64,000 bases of DNA from Baekduia soli (GTDB lineage: Bacteria; Actinomycetota; Thermoleophilia; Solirubrobacterales; Solirubrobacteraceae): NCBI RefSeq assembly GCF_007970665.1, contig NZ_CP042430.1, forward strand, positions 558,001 through 622,000. The letters run 5' to 3'. Position numbers and translations under genes: made by a program. A model generated the notes under the pieces. That model made no database searches. It saw only the letters and a list, made by a program, of their open reading frames with translations, and was not told the origin of the DNA. The stretch's first letter is position 1; each line of letters opens with the position of its first letter. Below, in pieces: positions 1 to 8,809 of this stretch.

Positions 1-257
1 CGGTCGTTGGACAGCGCGATCGCCACGCCGAAGGCGCCGAACACGATCGTCTGGGCAAAGATCCCGCCCATCAGGAACTCCTTGTAGCTGCCCCCGCCGG
101 GGACGGCGATCGCACCGCCGAAGACGAACGCGAACAGCAGCACGAACATCACGGGCTGGATCGTGGCGTCCGAGAGCGCCTCGGGCTGGCGGCGCATGTG
201 CTTCAGGCCGCGGCGCGCGATGACCCACGTGTCGGACACGAACGTGCTGGACCTCAT
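1..257 (-). CDS. ABC-2 type transporter permease (DrrB-like), 3' part beyond window
   Basis: The frame opens with ATG at 257-255 and runs off the left edge, so only about 85 residues are visible. They show a basic cytoplasmic start (ARRGLKHMRRQPEALSD) followed by a hydrophobic segment (VMFVLLFAFVFGG), then YKEFLMGGIF and a second apolar stretch. This is the usual beginning of DrrB/ABC-2 permeases, the membrane half of drug or lipid exporters. The ATG overlaps the TGA of the upstream ATPase gene in an ATGA, so both halves are translationally coupled and presumably form one exporter. The substrate cannot be read from the sequence. The family call is fairly safe; the rest of the protein is not seen. 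Confidence 0.8.
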   Translation of the reverse strand, partial: MRSSTFVSDTWVIARRGLKHMRRQPEALSDATIQPVMFVLLFAFVFGGAIAVPGGGSYKEFLMGGIFAQTIVFGAFGVAIALSND

Positions 258-1225
258 GCGCGCCCCTCCACCTCGTCGGGGGCCGGCGCGCCGGTCAGGA
301 TCACGAACGCGTCGTCCAGCGTCGGCTGGCGCAGGCCGAGGTCCTCGATCTCGACGCCGGCGTCGGCGATGGCCGAGGCCAGCTCGGCGATGGCGGCCAC
401 GCCGCCCTCGGCGGGGGCGGTGGCCGAGCGCCCCGCGCGGTCGACGACCGGGGCGGCGCCGGCGACCCGGCCGAGGATCTCCGCCACGTCGTCGAGGTCG
501 CCGGGATCGACCACGACGACGTGGAGCTGGTCGCCGCCGACCTGGCGCTTGAGGCTGCGCGCGTCCCCGCGCGCGATGACCCGGCCGTGGTCGACGACGA
601 CGATGTCGTCGGCCAGCCGGTCGGCCTCCTCGAGGTACTGGGTCGTCAGCAGGATCGTCGCGCCGCCGGCCACCAGGCCGTCGAGGACCTCCCACAGGTC
701 GTTGCGGGCACGGGGGTCCAGGCCGGTGGTCGGCTCGTCGAGGAAGAGGATCTCGGGCTCGGCGACGAGCGTGGCGGCGAGGTCGAGCCGGCGGCGCATG
801 CCGCCGGAGTAGTCGCGCGCGAGCTTGTCCCCGGCGTCGGTCAGCGAGAACTGCGCGAGCAGGTCGGTGGCGCGGCGCAGGGACGCGCGGCGCCCGAGGT
901 GGTGCAGCTCGCCGATCATCGTGAGGTTCTCGTGGCCGGTCAGCAGGCCGTCGACCGTCGCGTCCTGGGCGGCCAGGCCGATGCTGCGCCGCACCCCGAC
1001 GGGGTCGGTGCGGATGTCATGGCCGGCGACGCTCGCGGTGCCGGCGTCGGGCTTGGTGAGGGTCGTCAGGACGCGCACGGCCGTGGTCTTGCCGGCGCCG
1101 TTGGGGCCCAGCAGCGCGCACACCGCGCCGCGGGCGACGTCTAGGTCCACGCCGTCCAGCGCGCGCTTGTCCCCGTAGCGCTTCACGAGCCCGTGGGCCT
1201 CGATCGCGTTCGTGGTGGTCGTCAT
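254..1225 (-). CDS. ABC transporter ATP-binding protein (DrrA-like)
   Basis: A 323-residue nucleotide-binding subunit of an exporter. From the ATG at 1225 it shows Walker A GPNGAGKTT (residues 40-48), the ABC signature YSGGMRRR, Walker B ILFLDEPTTGLD and the switch-region TTQYLEEAD typical of DrrA (daunorubicin-resistance type) ATPases. It also has a C-terminal extension of about 100 residues ending in LRQPTLDDAFVILTG, which is characteristic of this subfamily. A GTG at 1246 could extend it by seven residues; I prefer 1225 because GAGGG lies upstream. It is coupled by ATGA to the permease at the left edge. A second, distinct ABC exporter of the same class lies at 44818-47368. The substrate is unknown. 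Confidence 0.93.
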   Translation of the reverse strand: MTTTTNAIEAHGLVKRYGDKRALDGVDLDVARGAVCALLGPNGAGKTTAVRVLTTLTKPDAGTASVAGHDIRTDPVGVRRSIGLAAQDATVDGLLTGHENLTMIGELHHLGRRASLRRATDLLAQFSLTDAGDKLARDYSGGMRRRLDLAATLVAEPEILFLDEPTTGLDPRARNDLWEVLDGLVAGGATILLTTQYLEEADRLADDIVVVDHGRVIARGDARSLKRQVGGDQLHVVVVDPGDLDDVAEILGRVAGAAPVVDRAGRSATAPAEGGVAAIAELASAIADAGVEIEDLGLRQPTLDDAFVILTGAPAPDEVEGRA

Positions 1226-1297
1226 CGGCCCGGGACCCTCGCACACGACCCGTCGGCCACCAGGGGGCTACCTCCACCTCTGCCCCACCTCGGCGCG

Positions 1298-2080
1298 TCA
1301 GGACCCGGGCGGGGCGTCGGCGCGCGCCGCCGCACCCGGGCCGGGGACGTTGCGGAAGCGGAACGGCCCGGGCTCGCGCGCGGGCTGGACGAACCACGCC
1401 TCGCCCGTGCCGCCGCCGGCGAGGATGCGCAGCACGGCGTCGGCGACCTCCTCGGCGGGGATCAGGGTGACCCGGGTGCTCGACAGCATGTCGCGGATCG
1501 GGTCGATGATCCGCGACTCCGCGAAGGCGGGGCACAGCGCGTTGTAGGTGATGTTGTCGGCCTGCAGCACAGGCCCGAGGGAGCGGGCCAGCCCGACGAC
1601 CGCGTGCTTGTTGGCGGCGTAGAGCGGGTCGAAGGGCACCGCGGTCAGCCCGGCCAGCGAGGCGGTGGCCACGATCGCGCCGCCGCCGCGCGCCTTCAGC
1701 GCGGGCAGCACCGCGTGGGTGCCGAACACCACGCCGTCGAGGTTGGCGCCGTTGGCGCGCCGGTACAGCGCGAGGTCGAAGTCCTCGCCGACGCCGCACC
1801 CGGTCATGACGCCCGCGTTGAGGAACGCGATGTCGACGCCGCCGCAGCGGTCCACCGCGAACTGCACCATGGCGCGGTCGGCCTCCATGTCCGAGACGTC
1901 GCAGACGACGGCGTGGCCGCCCACGAGGGCGGCGACCTCATCGGCGCCGCGGGCGTCGAGGTCGGCCACGACCACCTCCGCGCCCGCGCCGGCCAGCGCG
2001 AGCGCCGTGGCGCGCCCGATCCCGCTCGCGCCGCCGGTGACGATCGCGACCTTGTCGCGCAGGTCCACCTCCGTGGCCAT
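1298..2080 (-). CDS. Short-chain dehydrogenase/reductase
   Basis: A 260-residue classical SDR. The N-terminus carries the NAD(P)-binding glycine motif TGGASGIG; an acidic residue after strand 2 (VVADLD) points to NAD(H) preference. NAG (FLNAGV) follows in the middle, then an ASLAG serine region and the catalytic YAANK. The C-terminal extension (PGPFRFRNVPGPG) is longer than in minimal SDRs and has no assigned role. The gene begins directly after the TAG of the upstream MDR gene with no gap, so the two oxidoreductases are probably one transcript. Both could act on the same small organic compound, but the substrate cannot be deduced. Confidence 0.88.
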   Translation of the reverse strand: MATEVDLRDKVAIVTGGASGIGRATALALAGAGAEVVVADLDARGADEVAALVGGHAVVCDVSDMEADRAMVQFAVDRCGGVDIAFLNAGVMTGCGVGEDFDLALYRRANGANLDGVVFGTHAVLPALKARGGGAIVATASLAGLTAVPFDPLYAANKHAVVGLARSLGPVLQADNITYNALCPAFAESRIIDPIRDMLSSTRVTLIPAEEVADAVLRILAGGGTGEAWFVQPAREPGPFRFRNVPGPGAAARADAPPGS

Positions 2081-3088
<1,008 letters not shown>

Positions 3089-3300
3089 AGCGTCTCCTGT
3101 CGATGCGCCGGCGCGGTACCACGCCGTACCCAGGTACTTACCAGGACGCCGCGCGTCGTGCCGTCACGCGCCGCGGCCCCGCAACGCCGCGCCCAGCACT
3201 GGACGCGGCGGGGCCCGGCTGACATATCGGTGCTGGCACCGCGACACCGGCCCCCATGCCGTGTTGGCAGGTTCGGATGAAACCCCGATCGGGAGGCACG
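3089..3300. other. Intergenic region between divergent genes
   Basis: This 212-base stretch separates the leftward MDR gene from the rightward secreted protein and must hold both promoters. I see Shine-Dalgarno sites at each end (AGGAG before 3088, GGGAGG at 3290-3295) and a TTGGCA at 3264-3269 that could be a -35 box, but no convincing -10 partner. No open frame here looks like a gene. Confidence 0.5.
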
Positions 3301-4272
3301 ATGCACCACAGGACCTCGAGACGCGCAGGGCGCGCCCTGGCGCTCATCATCATGATCTTGGCCGTGCCGGCCGCCGCGGCACAGGCGGCCGCGACGCCTC
3401 CCGGCGCCACGACGGGCAGCGCCGCGAACGTCGCCCAGCAGACCGCGCGCCTCATCGGCGCCGTCGACCCCAACGGCGCGCAGACCAGCTACCAGTTCCA
3501 GTACGGCACCACGACCGCCTACGGCGCCGTGACCCCGCCGGTCACCATCAGCGGCGACGGCCGCCGGACGGTGACGGCCGACCTGGCCAACCTCGCGCCC
3601 GCGACGGTCTACCACTACCGGCTGATCGCCCGCAACGCCAAGGGCCTGACCAAGGGCCTGGACCGCAACTTCAAGACGCGCATCCAGCCGCTCGGCGTCA
3701 CGTTCGCCGCCACGCCGAACCCCGAGCCCTTCGGCGGCACCACGGTGCTCGCGGGCCAGCTCACGGGGACCGGCAACGCCGGTCGCGACGTGCTGCTGCA
3801 GAGCAACCCGTTCCCCTACACCCAGGGCTTCAAGGACGTGGGCAACCGCGTCGTGACCGACGCCGCGGGCAACTTCACCTTCAACCTGCTGCAGGTGCCG
3901 TTCAACACCCAGTACCGGGTGACGCTGCCCGACAAGCCGTCGGTCGTCAGCCCGATCGTCGTCGTCAGCGTCCAGGTCAAGGTGAGCACGCACCTCGGCA
4001 CGACCACGGTGACCCGCGGGCACAAGCTCACGTTCTCCGGGGCGGTCACGCCGGCCGCCGACGGCACGCCGATCGCGATCCAGAAGAAGCGCGGCACGAC
4101 CTGGGTGACGGTCGCCGGCACGGTGGCGCGCCACCACAGCGCGTCATCGTCGCGCTACAGCAAGAAGGTCACGATCCACAGCGGCGGGACCTACCGGGTC
4201 TACGCGGGCGTGGCCAACGGCAGCTACGTGCCCAACACGGGGCGCGAGGTCACCATCCACACCCACCGCTGA
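3301..4272 (+). CDS. Secreted protein with fibronectin type III-like domain
   Basis: A 323-residue exported protein. The ATG at 3301 follows GGGAGG closely; an in-frame ATG at 3256 lacks a comparable site. The N-terminus is a signal peptide: basic start (HHRTSRRAGRA), hydrophobic core (LALIIMILAVPAA) and an AQAAA cleavage region. Residues of roughly 40-115 form an FN3-like beta domain (AANVAQQTARLIGAVDPNG, TSYQFQYGTTTAYG, LAPATVYHYRLIARN), a form common in actinobacterial surface proteins. Two further beta-rich segments follow, the last near 240-320 resembling a Big/Ig-like fold. There is no catalytic motif and no anchor. It is probably a secreted or cell-surface structural protein. Confidence 0.75.
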   Translation: MHHRTSRRAGRALALIIMILAVPAAAAQAAATPPGATTGSAANVAQQTARLIGAVDPNGAQTSYQFQYGTTTAYGAVTPPVTISGDGRRTVTADLANLAPATVYHYRLIARNAKGLTKGLDRNFKTRIQPLGVTFAATPNPEPFGGTTVLAGQLTGTGNAGRDVLLQSNPFPYTQGFKDVGNRVVTDAAGNFTFNLLQVPFNTQYRVTLPDKPSVVSPIVVVSVQVKVSTHLGTTTVTRGHKLTFSGAVTPAADGTPIAIQKKRGTTWVTVAGTVARHHSASSSRYSKKVTIHSGGTYRVYAGVANGSYVPNTGREVTIHTHR

Positions 4273-4306
4273 CCGCGACGGGGTCCGGCGCTGGCATCCT
4301 GGGCCG

Positions 4307-5128
4307 GTGCCGGACCCCCGACCGCTCCTGGCCCACCTGGGCCTGACCCACCGCCCGGCCGCCGACGCCGAGGGGCTGCGGGCGGTGCACCGCGCCTACG
4401 TGTCGCGGGTGCCCTACGAGGCGCTCGCGGTGCAGCTCGGCGAGGCCGGGCCGCTGGACCCCGAGGCGCTGGCCGCCCGGATCCTGAGCGGCCGCGGCGG
4501 CTACTGCTTCGAGGTCAACACGGTGCTGCACGACCTGCTCACCGCATTGGGCTTCGCCGTGCAGCGCCGCGCGGCGATCGTCGGTGACCGCGGCGCCCAC
4601 GCCCGCGGCGAGCCGGTCAACCACCTGGCGCTCGTGGTGACCGCCGCCGGCGGCGAGTACCTCGCCGACGCAGGGTGGGGCGAGGGCCCCCTGGACCCCG
4701 TCCCGCTGCGCCCCGGCGCCTTCCGCGTGGGCCCGCTGGCCTGGGAGGTCGCCCGCGAGGACGGCGGCTGGTGGGTCGGCCAGCACCGCTGGGGGTCCAG
4801 CCCGGGGTTCCGGTTCGCCGACGGCGCGCTGGACCTCGCGGCCTTCGCGCCCCACCACGAGCGCCTCTCGGCCCGGCCGGACTCGCCGTTCGTGCGCACG
4901 CTGGTGGTCCAGCGCCCGCACGCCGACCGGATCGTGACCCTGCGGGCCCGCACCCGCACCGTCCGCGGCCCCGGGCACGACGAGCGCGCCGTGCTGGCCG
5001 GCCCGCAGGACTTCACGGCCGCGCTGCGCGACGACTTCGGGATCCCCGCGGCGGCGCTGGGCCCACGGCGGCTCGCGCGCCTGTGGGCGCTGGCCTGCGC
5101 CCAGCACGAGGCGCACGCCGGCGGCTAG
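4307..5128 (+). CDS. nat: Arylamine N-acetyltransferase
   Basis: A 273-residue NAT that transfers acetyl groups from acetyl-CoA to aromatic amines, hydrazines or related acceptors through a cysteine intermediate. The full catalytic triad is visible: Cys67 in RGGYCFE, His106 in VNHLAL and Asp121 in ADAGWG. Length and motif spacing match the family. The start is a GTG with no Shine-Dalgarno sequence. Its TAG stop at 5126-5128 is also the beginning of a TAGCGT hexamer that looks like the -10 box of the next gene. Some actinobacterial NATs form amides in antibiotic synthesis, but no biosynthetic neighbours occur here, so a xenobiotic or housekeeping role is more likely. Confidence 0.93.
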   Translation: MPDPRPLLAHLGLTHRPAADAEGLRAVHRAYVSRVPYEALAVQLGEAGPLDPEALAARILSGRGGYCFEVNTVLHDLLTALGFAVQRRAAIVGDRGAHARGEPVNHLALVVTAAGGEYLADAGWGEGPLDPVPLRPGAFRVGPLAWEVAREDGGWWVGQHRWGSSPGFRFADGALDLAAFAPHHERLSARPDSPFVRTLVVQRPHADRIVTLRARTRTVRGPGHDERAVLAGPQDFTAALRDDFGIPAAALGPRRLARLWALACAQHEAHAGG

Positions 5129-5137
5129 CGTGCCGGC

Positions 5138-5788
5138 ATGGACATCGTCATCGCCGGCGGCCACGGCCAGATCGCCCTGCACCTCGCACGCCTGCTCGCC
5201 GAGCGCGGCGACCGCGTCCGCGGCCTCATCCGCAACCCGGCCCACGCCGCCGACGTGCAGGCCAGGGGCGCCGAGGCCGGCGTGTGCGACCTCGAGGCCC
5301 TCGACGTCGACGCCATCGCCGCCGCCATCGGCACGGCCGACGCCTTCGTCTTCGCGGCGGGCGCCGGGCCCGGCAGCGGCCCGCAGCGCAAGTGGACCGT
5401 CGACTACGCCGGGGCGGTCAAGGGCATGGAGGCCTGCCGACGCAACGGCATCGGCCGCTACGTCATCGTCAGCTCGATCAACGCCGATCCCGAGGCCGAC
5501 GACGACGGCGGGTCCGGGACCTACCTGCGCGCGAAGGGCCAGGCCGACAAGAAGCTGACCGAGAGCGGGCTGGCGTACACGATCGTGCGCCCGGGGCGCC
5601 TCACCGACGACGGGCCGACGGGGCACGTCCGGGCCGCGACGGGCACCGGGGGCGGCGAGATCCCCCGCGCCGACGTGGCGGCCGTGGTGGCCGAGGTCCT
5701 CGCGACCCCGGCCACCTCCGGCCTGGCCTTCGAGCTCGTCTCGGGCCCGGACCCGATCCCCGCCGCGCTGGCCGCGCTGGCCGGCTGA
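5138..5788 (+). CDS. NAD(P)-binding protein, atypical SDR (YwnB/NmrA-like)
   Basis: A 216-residue Rossmann-fold protein starting MDIVIAGGHGQIA, the GGxGxIA form of the nucleotide-binding loop seen in atypical SDRs (YwnB, SDR_a5). The core continues with VRGLIRNP, FVFAAGAGPGSG, YVIVSSI and a YLRAKGQAD segment in place of a classical YxxxK. Such proteins are reductases or redox-sensing regulators. The ATG is preceded by TAGCGT at 5126-5131, six bases before the start, and by no Shine-Dalgarno sequence, so a leaderless transcript is likely. Confidence 0.8.
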   Translation: MDIVIAGGHGQIALHLARLLAERGDRVRGLIRNPAHAADVQARGAEAGVCDLEALDVDAIAAAIGTADAFVFAAGAGPGSGPQRKWTVDYAGAVKGMEACRRNGIGRYVIVSSINADPEADDDGGSGTYLRAKGQADKKLTESGLAYTIVRPGRLTDDGPTGHVRAATGTGGGEIPRADVAAVVAEVLATPATSGLAFELVSGPDPIPAALAALAG

Positions 5789-5834
5789 CCGCGACCGGGC
5801 GACGCCGGAGCCCGCGATGGGGTAGACCCACCGC

Positions 5835-7007
5835 GTGCCCGCGCCCGCCGACACGCCTCCCGCCCTGCGCGGCCTCGTCGACGCGGCCGCCGCGCTCGTG
5901 CGCCGGTCCTCCAGCGGGCGGGTGATCCTGGCGCGGACGGCGGCGATCGCCGACGCCGCCGCGCTGCCCGGCGCCGACCCGGAGCTCGCGGCGCGCCTGG
6001 AGCAGGCCCGCACGGAGGTGTCGGCCCCCCTGCGCCCCGCAGAGATCGAGCGCACGCTCAAGGCCGCCTGGGGCGCCGCGCCCCGGCGGGTCCTCGACGC
6101 GCTGGACCCCGAGCCACTGGCCGTCGGCCCCGCCGCCCAGGTCCACCGCGCCACCCACGAGGGCCGCGACGTCGCGCTGAAGGTCCTGCGGCCCGGGCTG
6201 GCCGCCGCGGTGCGCTCGGACCTGGCGCTCCTCGACCTCCTCGCGACCCCGCTGCGCCAGGTCTTCGGGGCGATGGACGCCGGCGCCGTCCTGCGCGAGC
6301 TGCGCGAGACCGCCCTCGACGAGCTCGACCTCGAGCACGAGGCCTCCACCCAGCGGGCGGCGCGCCGCATCCTGCGCCCGGTCGCGGGCCTGGTCGTGCC
6401 GGCCCCGGTCATGGACCTCTGCGGCCCCGAGGTGCTGGCCACCGAGCTGCTGGAGGGCCCGACCCTCGTGACGACCCGCCCGGCCGACCCGGCGGCGGTG
6501 GCCCGGACCCTGGTGGCCGCGCACGTCACCGCCGCCCGCGCCGGGCTCGCGCTCACCGACCCGCGGCCGAGCCACGTCGTGCTGCTGGACGACGGCCGCG
6601 TCGGCCTCCTGGGCACCGGCGTCGGGCGGACCGCCGACCGGTCGCGGGTCGACGCCGCGCTGCAGGCGCTCCTGCACCTGCGCGCCGGCGACCAGGACGC
6701 GTTCGCCGCGGTGCTGGCCGGGCCGCTCGGCGTCCTGCCGGCCGCGGAGGCGCTGCAGGCCTACGCCCTGACCGGCGAGGTCGCGGGCGAGCTGCTCACG
6801 GGCCGCGCGCTGCTGGACGCCGCCGCCCTGGCCGAGGCGGGCCGCCGCGGCGGCGGGCAGGTGCGCGGCGGCCTCGCCCTGGCGGCGGCCGCTCGCCCGG
6901 CGCCCGCGGACCTCGGCCCGGTCCGCTCGGTCGCGCAGCTCACCGCGCTGCTGGCGCGGCTGGGCGCGGAGGAGGACTGGGGCGCGCTGATCCTGGAGGC
7001 CGCCTGA
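5835..7007 (+). CDS. Degenerate ABC1/UbiB-family kinase-like protein
   Basis: A 390-residue protein related to the ABC1/UbiB/COQ8 atypical kinases. AAQVHRA (near 102), the lysine of VALKVLRPG (Lys116) and the acidic DELDLEHEAS (from 162) match the N-lobe and family-specific helix. The C-lobe is eroded: the family's HADPHPGN is LTDPRPSH here (Asp242 kept, Asn replaced by His), and the DFG is replaced by LLGTG, so the metal-binding aspartate is missing. The KxGQ motif is also not seen. The GTG start has TAGACC seven bases upstream. It stands alone between an SDR and a sterol-desaturase gene, not beside quinone genes. A pseudokinase or nucleotide-binding scaffold is more likely than an active enzyme. 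Confidence 0.72.
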   Translation: MPAPADTPPALRGLVDAAAALVRRSSSGRVILARTAAIADAAALPGADPELAARLEQARTEVSAPLRPAEIERTLKAAWGAAPRRVLDALDPEPLAVGPAAQVHRATHEGRDVALKVLRPGLAAAVRSDLALLDLLATPLRQVFGAMDAGAVLRELRETALDELDLEHEASTQRAARRILRPVAGLVVPAPVMDLCGPEVLATELLEGPTLVTTRPADPAAVARTLVAAHVTAARAGLALTDPRPSHVVLLDDGRVGLLGTGVGRTADRSRVDAALQALLHLRAGDQDAFAAVLAGPLGVLPAAEALQAYALTGEVAGELLTGRALLDAAALAEAGRRGGGQVRGGLALAAAARPAPADLGPVRSVAQLTALLARLGAEEDWGALILEAA

Positions 7008-7013
7008 GCGCGG

Positions 7014-7877
7014 TCAGCCGCGCGTGGAGGACGACAGGTCGAGGTCGGGCTCGCCCGCCGGCCGCCAGCCCGGCCCGTGCCAGGCCAGGGCCAAGCGCGT
7101 GCGCCACGACCGGGCGCGGCGCACGTCGCGCCACAGGCCGGCGTACTCGCCGAACGCGACGCGCACCGGGTTGTAGGTGTCGATGTCGGTCGTCAGGCCG
7201 TAGCGGACGCGCTCCCCCTCGGGCTCGAACGTGCCGAACAGGCGGTCCCAGATCACGAGGATGCCGCCGTAGTTCTTGTCCAGGTACTGCTCGTTGGACC
7301 CGTGGTGCACGCGGTGGTGCGACGGGGTGTTCAGGACGGCCTCCAGCGGGGGCGGCAGGCGCACGATGCGCTCCGTGTGGATCCAGAACTGGTAGATGAG
7401 GCTCCAGGCCTGGGCCAGGAGCACCATCCACGGCGCGAAGCCCACGAGCGGCAGCCACAGCCAGAACGGCGCGTAGGTCATGGGCACCCAGGTCTGGCGC
7501 AGCGCGGTGCTCAGGTTGTAGTGCCGGCTGGAGTGGTGCACGACGTGGCTGGCCCAGAAGAGCCGGCTCTCGTGCGAGACGCGGTGGAACCAGTAGTAGG
7601 ACAGGTCGTCGGCGAAGAACAGCGCGACCCACACGAGCGGGTTGTCGGCCGAGAGGTGCCACGGCGCCAGGGCATAGAGCCCGGCGTAGGCCGCGACCAC
7701 CACGAGCTTCCACACCACGTTGATCGCGACGTTGCCGATCCCCATGAGCAGCGACGTGCGCGTGTCGCGCAGGTCGTAGCCGATGAGGCCGTCCTCCTCC
7801 AGGTGGCGGTAGGACAGGAACTCGACGATGAGCAGCAGGACGAAGAACGGGATCGCGTAGTACAGGACCTCGGCCAC
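7014..7877 (-). CDS. Sterol desaturase/fatty acid hydroxylase family membrane enzyme
   Basis: A 287-residue integral membrane di-iron enzyme. Membrane segments occur near residues 5-20, 45-70, 78-92 and 130-160. The histidine clusters that bind the two irons are all present: HRVSHE, HVVHHS, then HHRVHHG near the C-terminal third. The family hydroxylates or desaturates fatty acyl chains, sterols or carotenoids with O2. The gene lies 10 bases downstream of a FadR-like regulator in the same direction, so it is probably co-transcribed with it and under fatty-acyl control. That context favours a lipid acyl substrate. It converges with the ABC1-like gene with six bases between stops. Confidence 0.88.
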   Translation of the reverse strand: MAEVLYYAIPFFVLLLIVEFLSYRHLEEDGLIGYDLRDTRTSLLMGIGNVAINVVWKLVVVAAYAGLYALAPWHLSADNPLVWVALFFADDLSYYWFHRVSHESRLFWASHVVHHSSRHYNLSTALRQTWVPMTYAPFWLWLPLVGFAPWMVLLAQAWSLIYQFWIHTERIVRLPPPLEAVLNTPSHHRVHHGSNEQYLDKNYGGILVIWDRLFGTFEPEGERVRYGLTTDIDTYNPVRVAFGEYAGLWRDVRRARSWRTRLALAWHGPGWRPAGEPDLDLSSSTRG

Positions 7878-7887
7878 GACGATTCAC

Positions 7888-8589
7888 CTACACCTTGGTG
7901 ATCGAGCGGTCGAGCAGGTCGCGCGCCACGGCGTGCGCGGCGCCGTCGTCGCCGGCGGCGATGGCGGCGGCCAGGGCGCGGACCGCGTCCCCGTCGGCGA
8001 CCTCGGCGCCGACGAGCGCCGCGTCGAAGGACAGCAGGCGCTGACCGGCGACGAGCGTGTTCAGCGCCAGTCGGTAGGCCAGGTTGCCCGAGCCCTCGAC
8101 GATGGCGTCCCACAGCACGTCGTAGATCGCGGTGCGCACGGCAGGGTCGCCGGCGGCGGCCAGCGCCTCGGCGCGGGCGACCAGCGCGGCGCGCGTGGCG
8201 GCGTCGGCGCGGACGGCGCACAGGCGCGCGGCGTCGGCGCCGATGCAGGCGCGCATCTCCAGCGTGGCCCGCGGCAGGCCGAGGGCGGGCGGCGCCTCGC
8301 CGTCGGCGCCGAGGGCGAGCAGGAGCTCCAGGCCGCCGTGGCGGCGCCAGTCGCGGACGCGCGTCGCGCCGCCCTGGCTGATCGCGACCAGCCCGGCCTG
8401 CTGAAGGCGCTTGAGCGCCTCGCGCACGGCGTGGCGGCTGGCGCCGAGGCCCTCGCTGAGCTGGCGCTCGGAGGGCAGCGGATCGCCGGGCGCGTGCGTG
8501 CCGTCGAGGATCGCGCGGCGCAGCTCGCGATGGATCTCCGAGGAGCGGGTGCGCGGCCCCGCGGTCGCGACTGGTCCAACCAGTGCCAT
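7888..8589 (-). CDS. GntR/FadR-family transcriptional regulator
   Basis: A 233-residue regulator. Residues 17-80 form the GntR winged helix (IHRELRRAILDG, PGDPLPSERQLSEGLG, SRHAVREALKRLQQAGLV). The helical C-terminal domain resembles that of FadR proper more than the FCD type: the segment IYDVLWDAIVEGSGNLAYRL aligns by eye with the acyl-CoA-binding domain of Escherichia coli FadR. Two FadR-like palindromes (8570-8584 and 8592-8606) flank and cover the start codon, so autoregulation is likely. The ATG at 8589 has a TACAAC hexamer seven bases upstream, inside the second palindrome. The downstream partner is the membrane hydroxylase. Acyl-CoA as ligand is inferred, not shown. Confidence 0.85.
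   Translation of the reverse strand: MALVGPVATAGPRTRSSEIHRELRRAILDGTHAPGDPLPSERQLSEGLGASRHAVREALKRLQQAGLVAISQGGATRVRDWRRHGGLELLLALGADGEAPPALGLPRATLEMRACIGADAARLCAVRADAATRAALVARAEALAAAGDPAVRTAIYDVLWDAIVEGSGNLAYRLALNTLVAGQRLLSFDAALVGAEVADGDAVRALAAAIAAGDDGAAHAVARDLLDRSITKV
8570..8584. promoter_or_regulatory. FadR-type operator, site A
   Basis: The 15 bases ACTGGTCCAACCAGT are a near-perfect inverted repeat containing TGGT-N3-ACCA, the core of FadR-family operators. It lies inside codons 2-7 of the regulator gene. Its centre is 22 bases (two helical turns) from that of site B, which would place two dimers on the same DNA face. Confidence 0.7.
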
Positions 8590-8591
8590 CG

Positions 8592-8606
8592 ACTGGTTGT
8601 ACCAGA
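8592..8606. promoter_or_regulatory. FadR-type operator, site B, overlapping the -10 region
   Basis: ACTGGTTGTACCAGA has the same TGGT-N3-ACCA core as site A. On the minus strand it includes TACAAC, the probable -10 hexamer of the regulator gene, so binding here would block transcription of the regulator and hydroxylase. Confidence 0.7.
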
Positions 8607-8790
8607 TGCGCGGACGGCCGCGCCGGCATGGACCCGCGACCAGGACCGCGCCGCGGCGTCGGTGCACTGCGCGCCGGGGCGGGAGCGCGAGGCCGGGCGC
8701 GTGGCCTGGGCCGGGTGATCCTGCGGCCGGTCACGGCGCCGCGGGCGCCGACGAGATCGCGCCCGGCAAGCCGGGACGCCTACCGTGGGG

Positions 8791-8809
8791 CGCCGTGGTC
8801 ACCACGGCG
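8791..8809. promoter_or_regulatory. Palindrome spanning the start codon of the DMT permease gene
   Basis: CGCCGTGGTCACCACGGCG has two perfect 9-base arms around one central base and covers the GTG start at 8795. It could be an operator or an mRNA hairpin that occludes the start; coding constraint in GC-rich DNA could also produce it. Confidence 0.4.
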
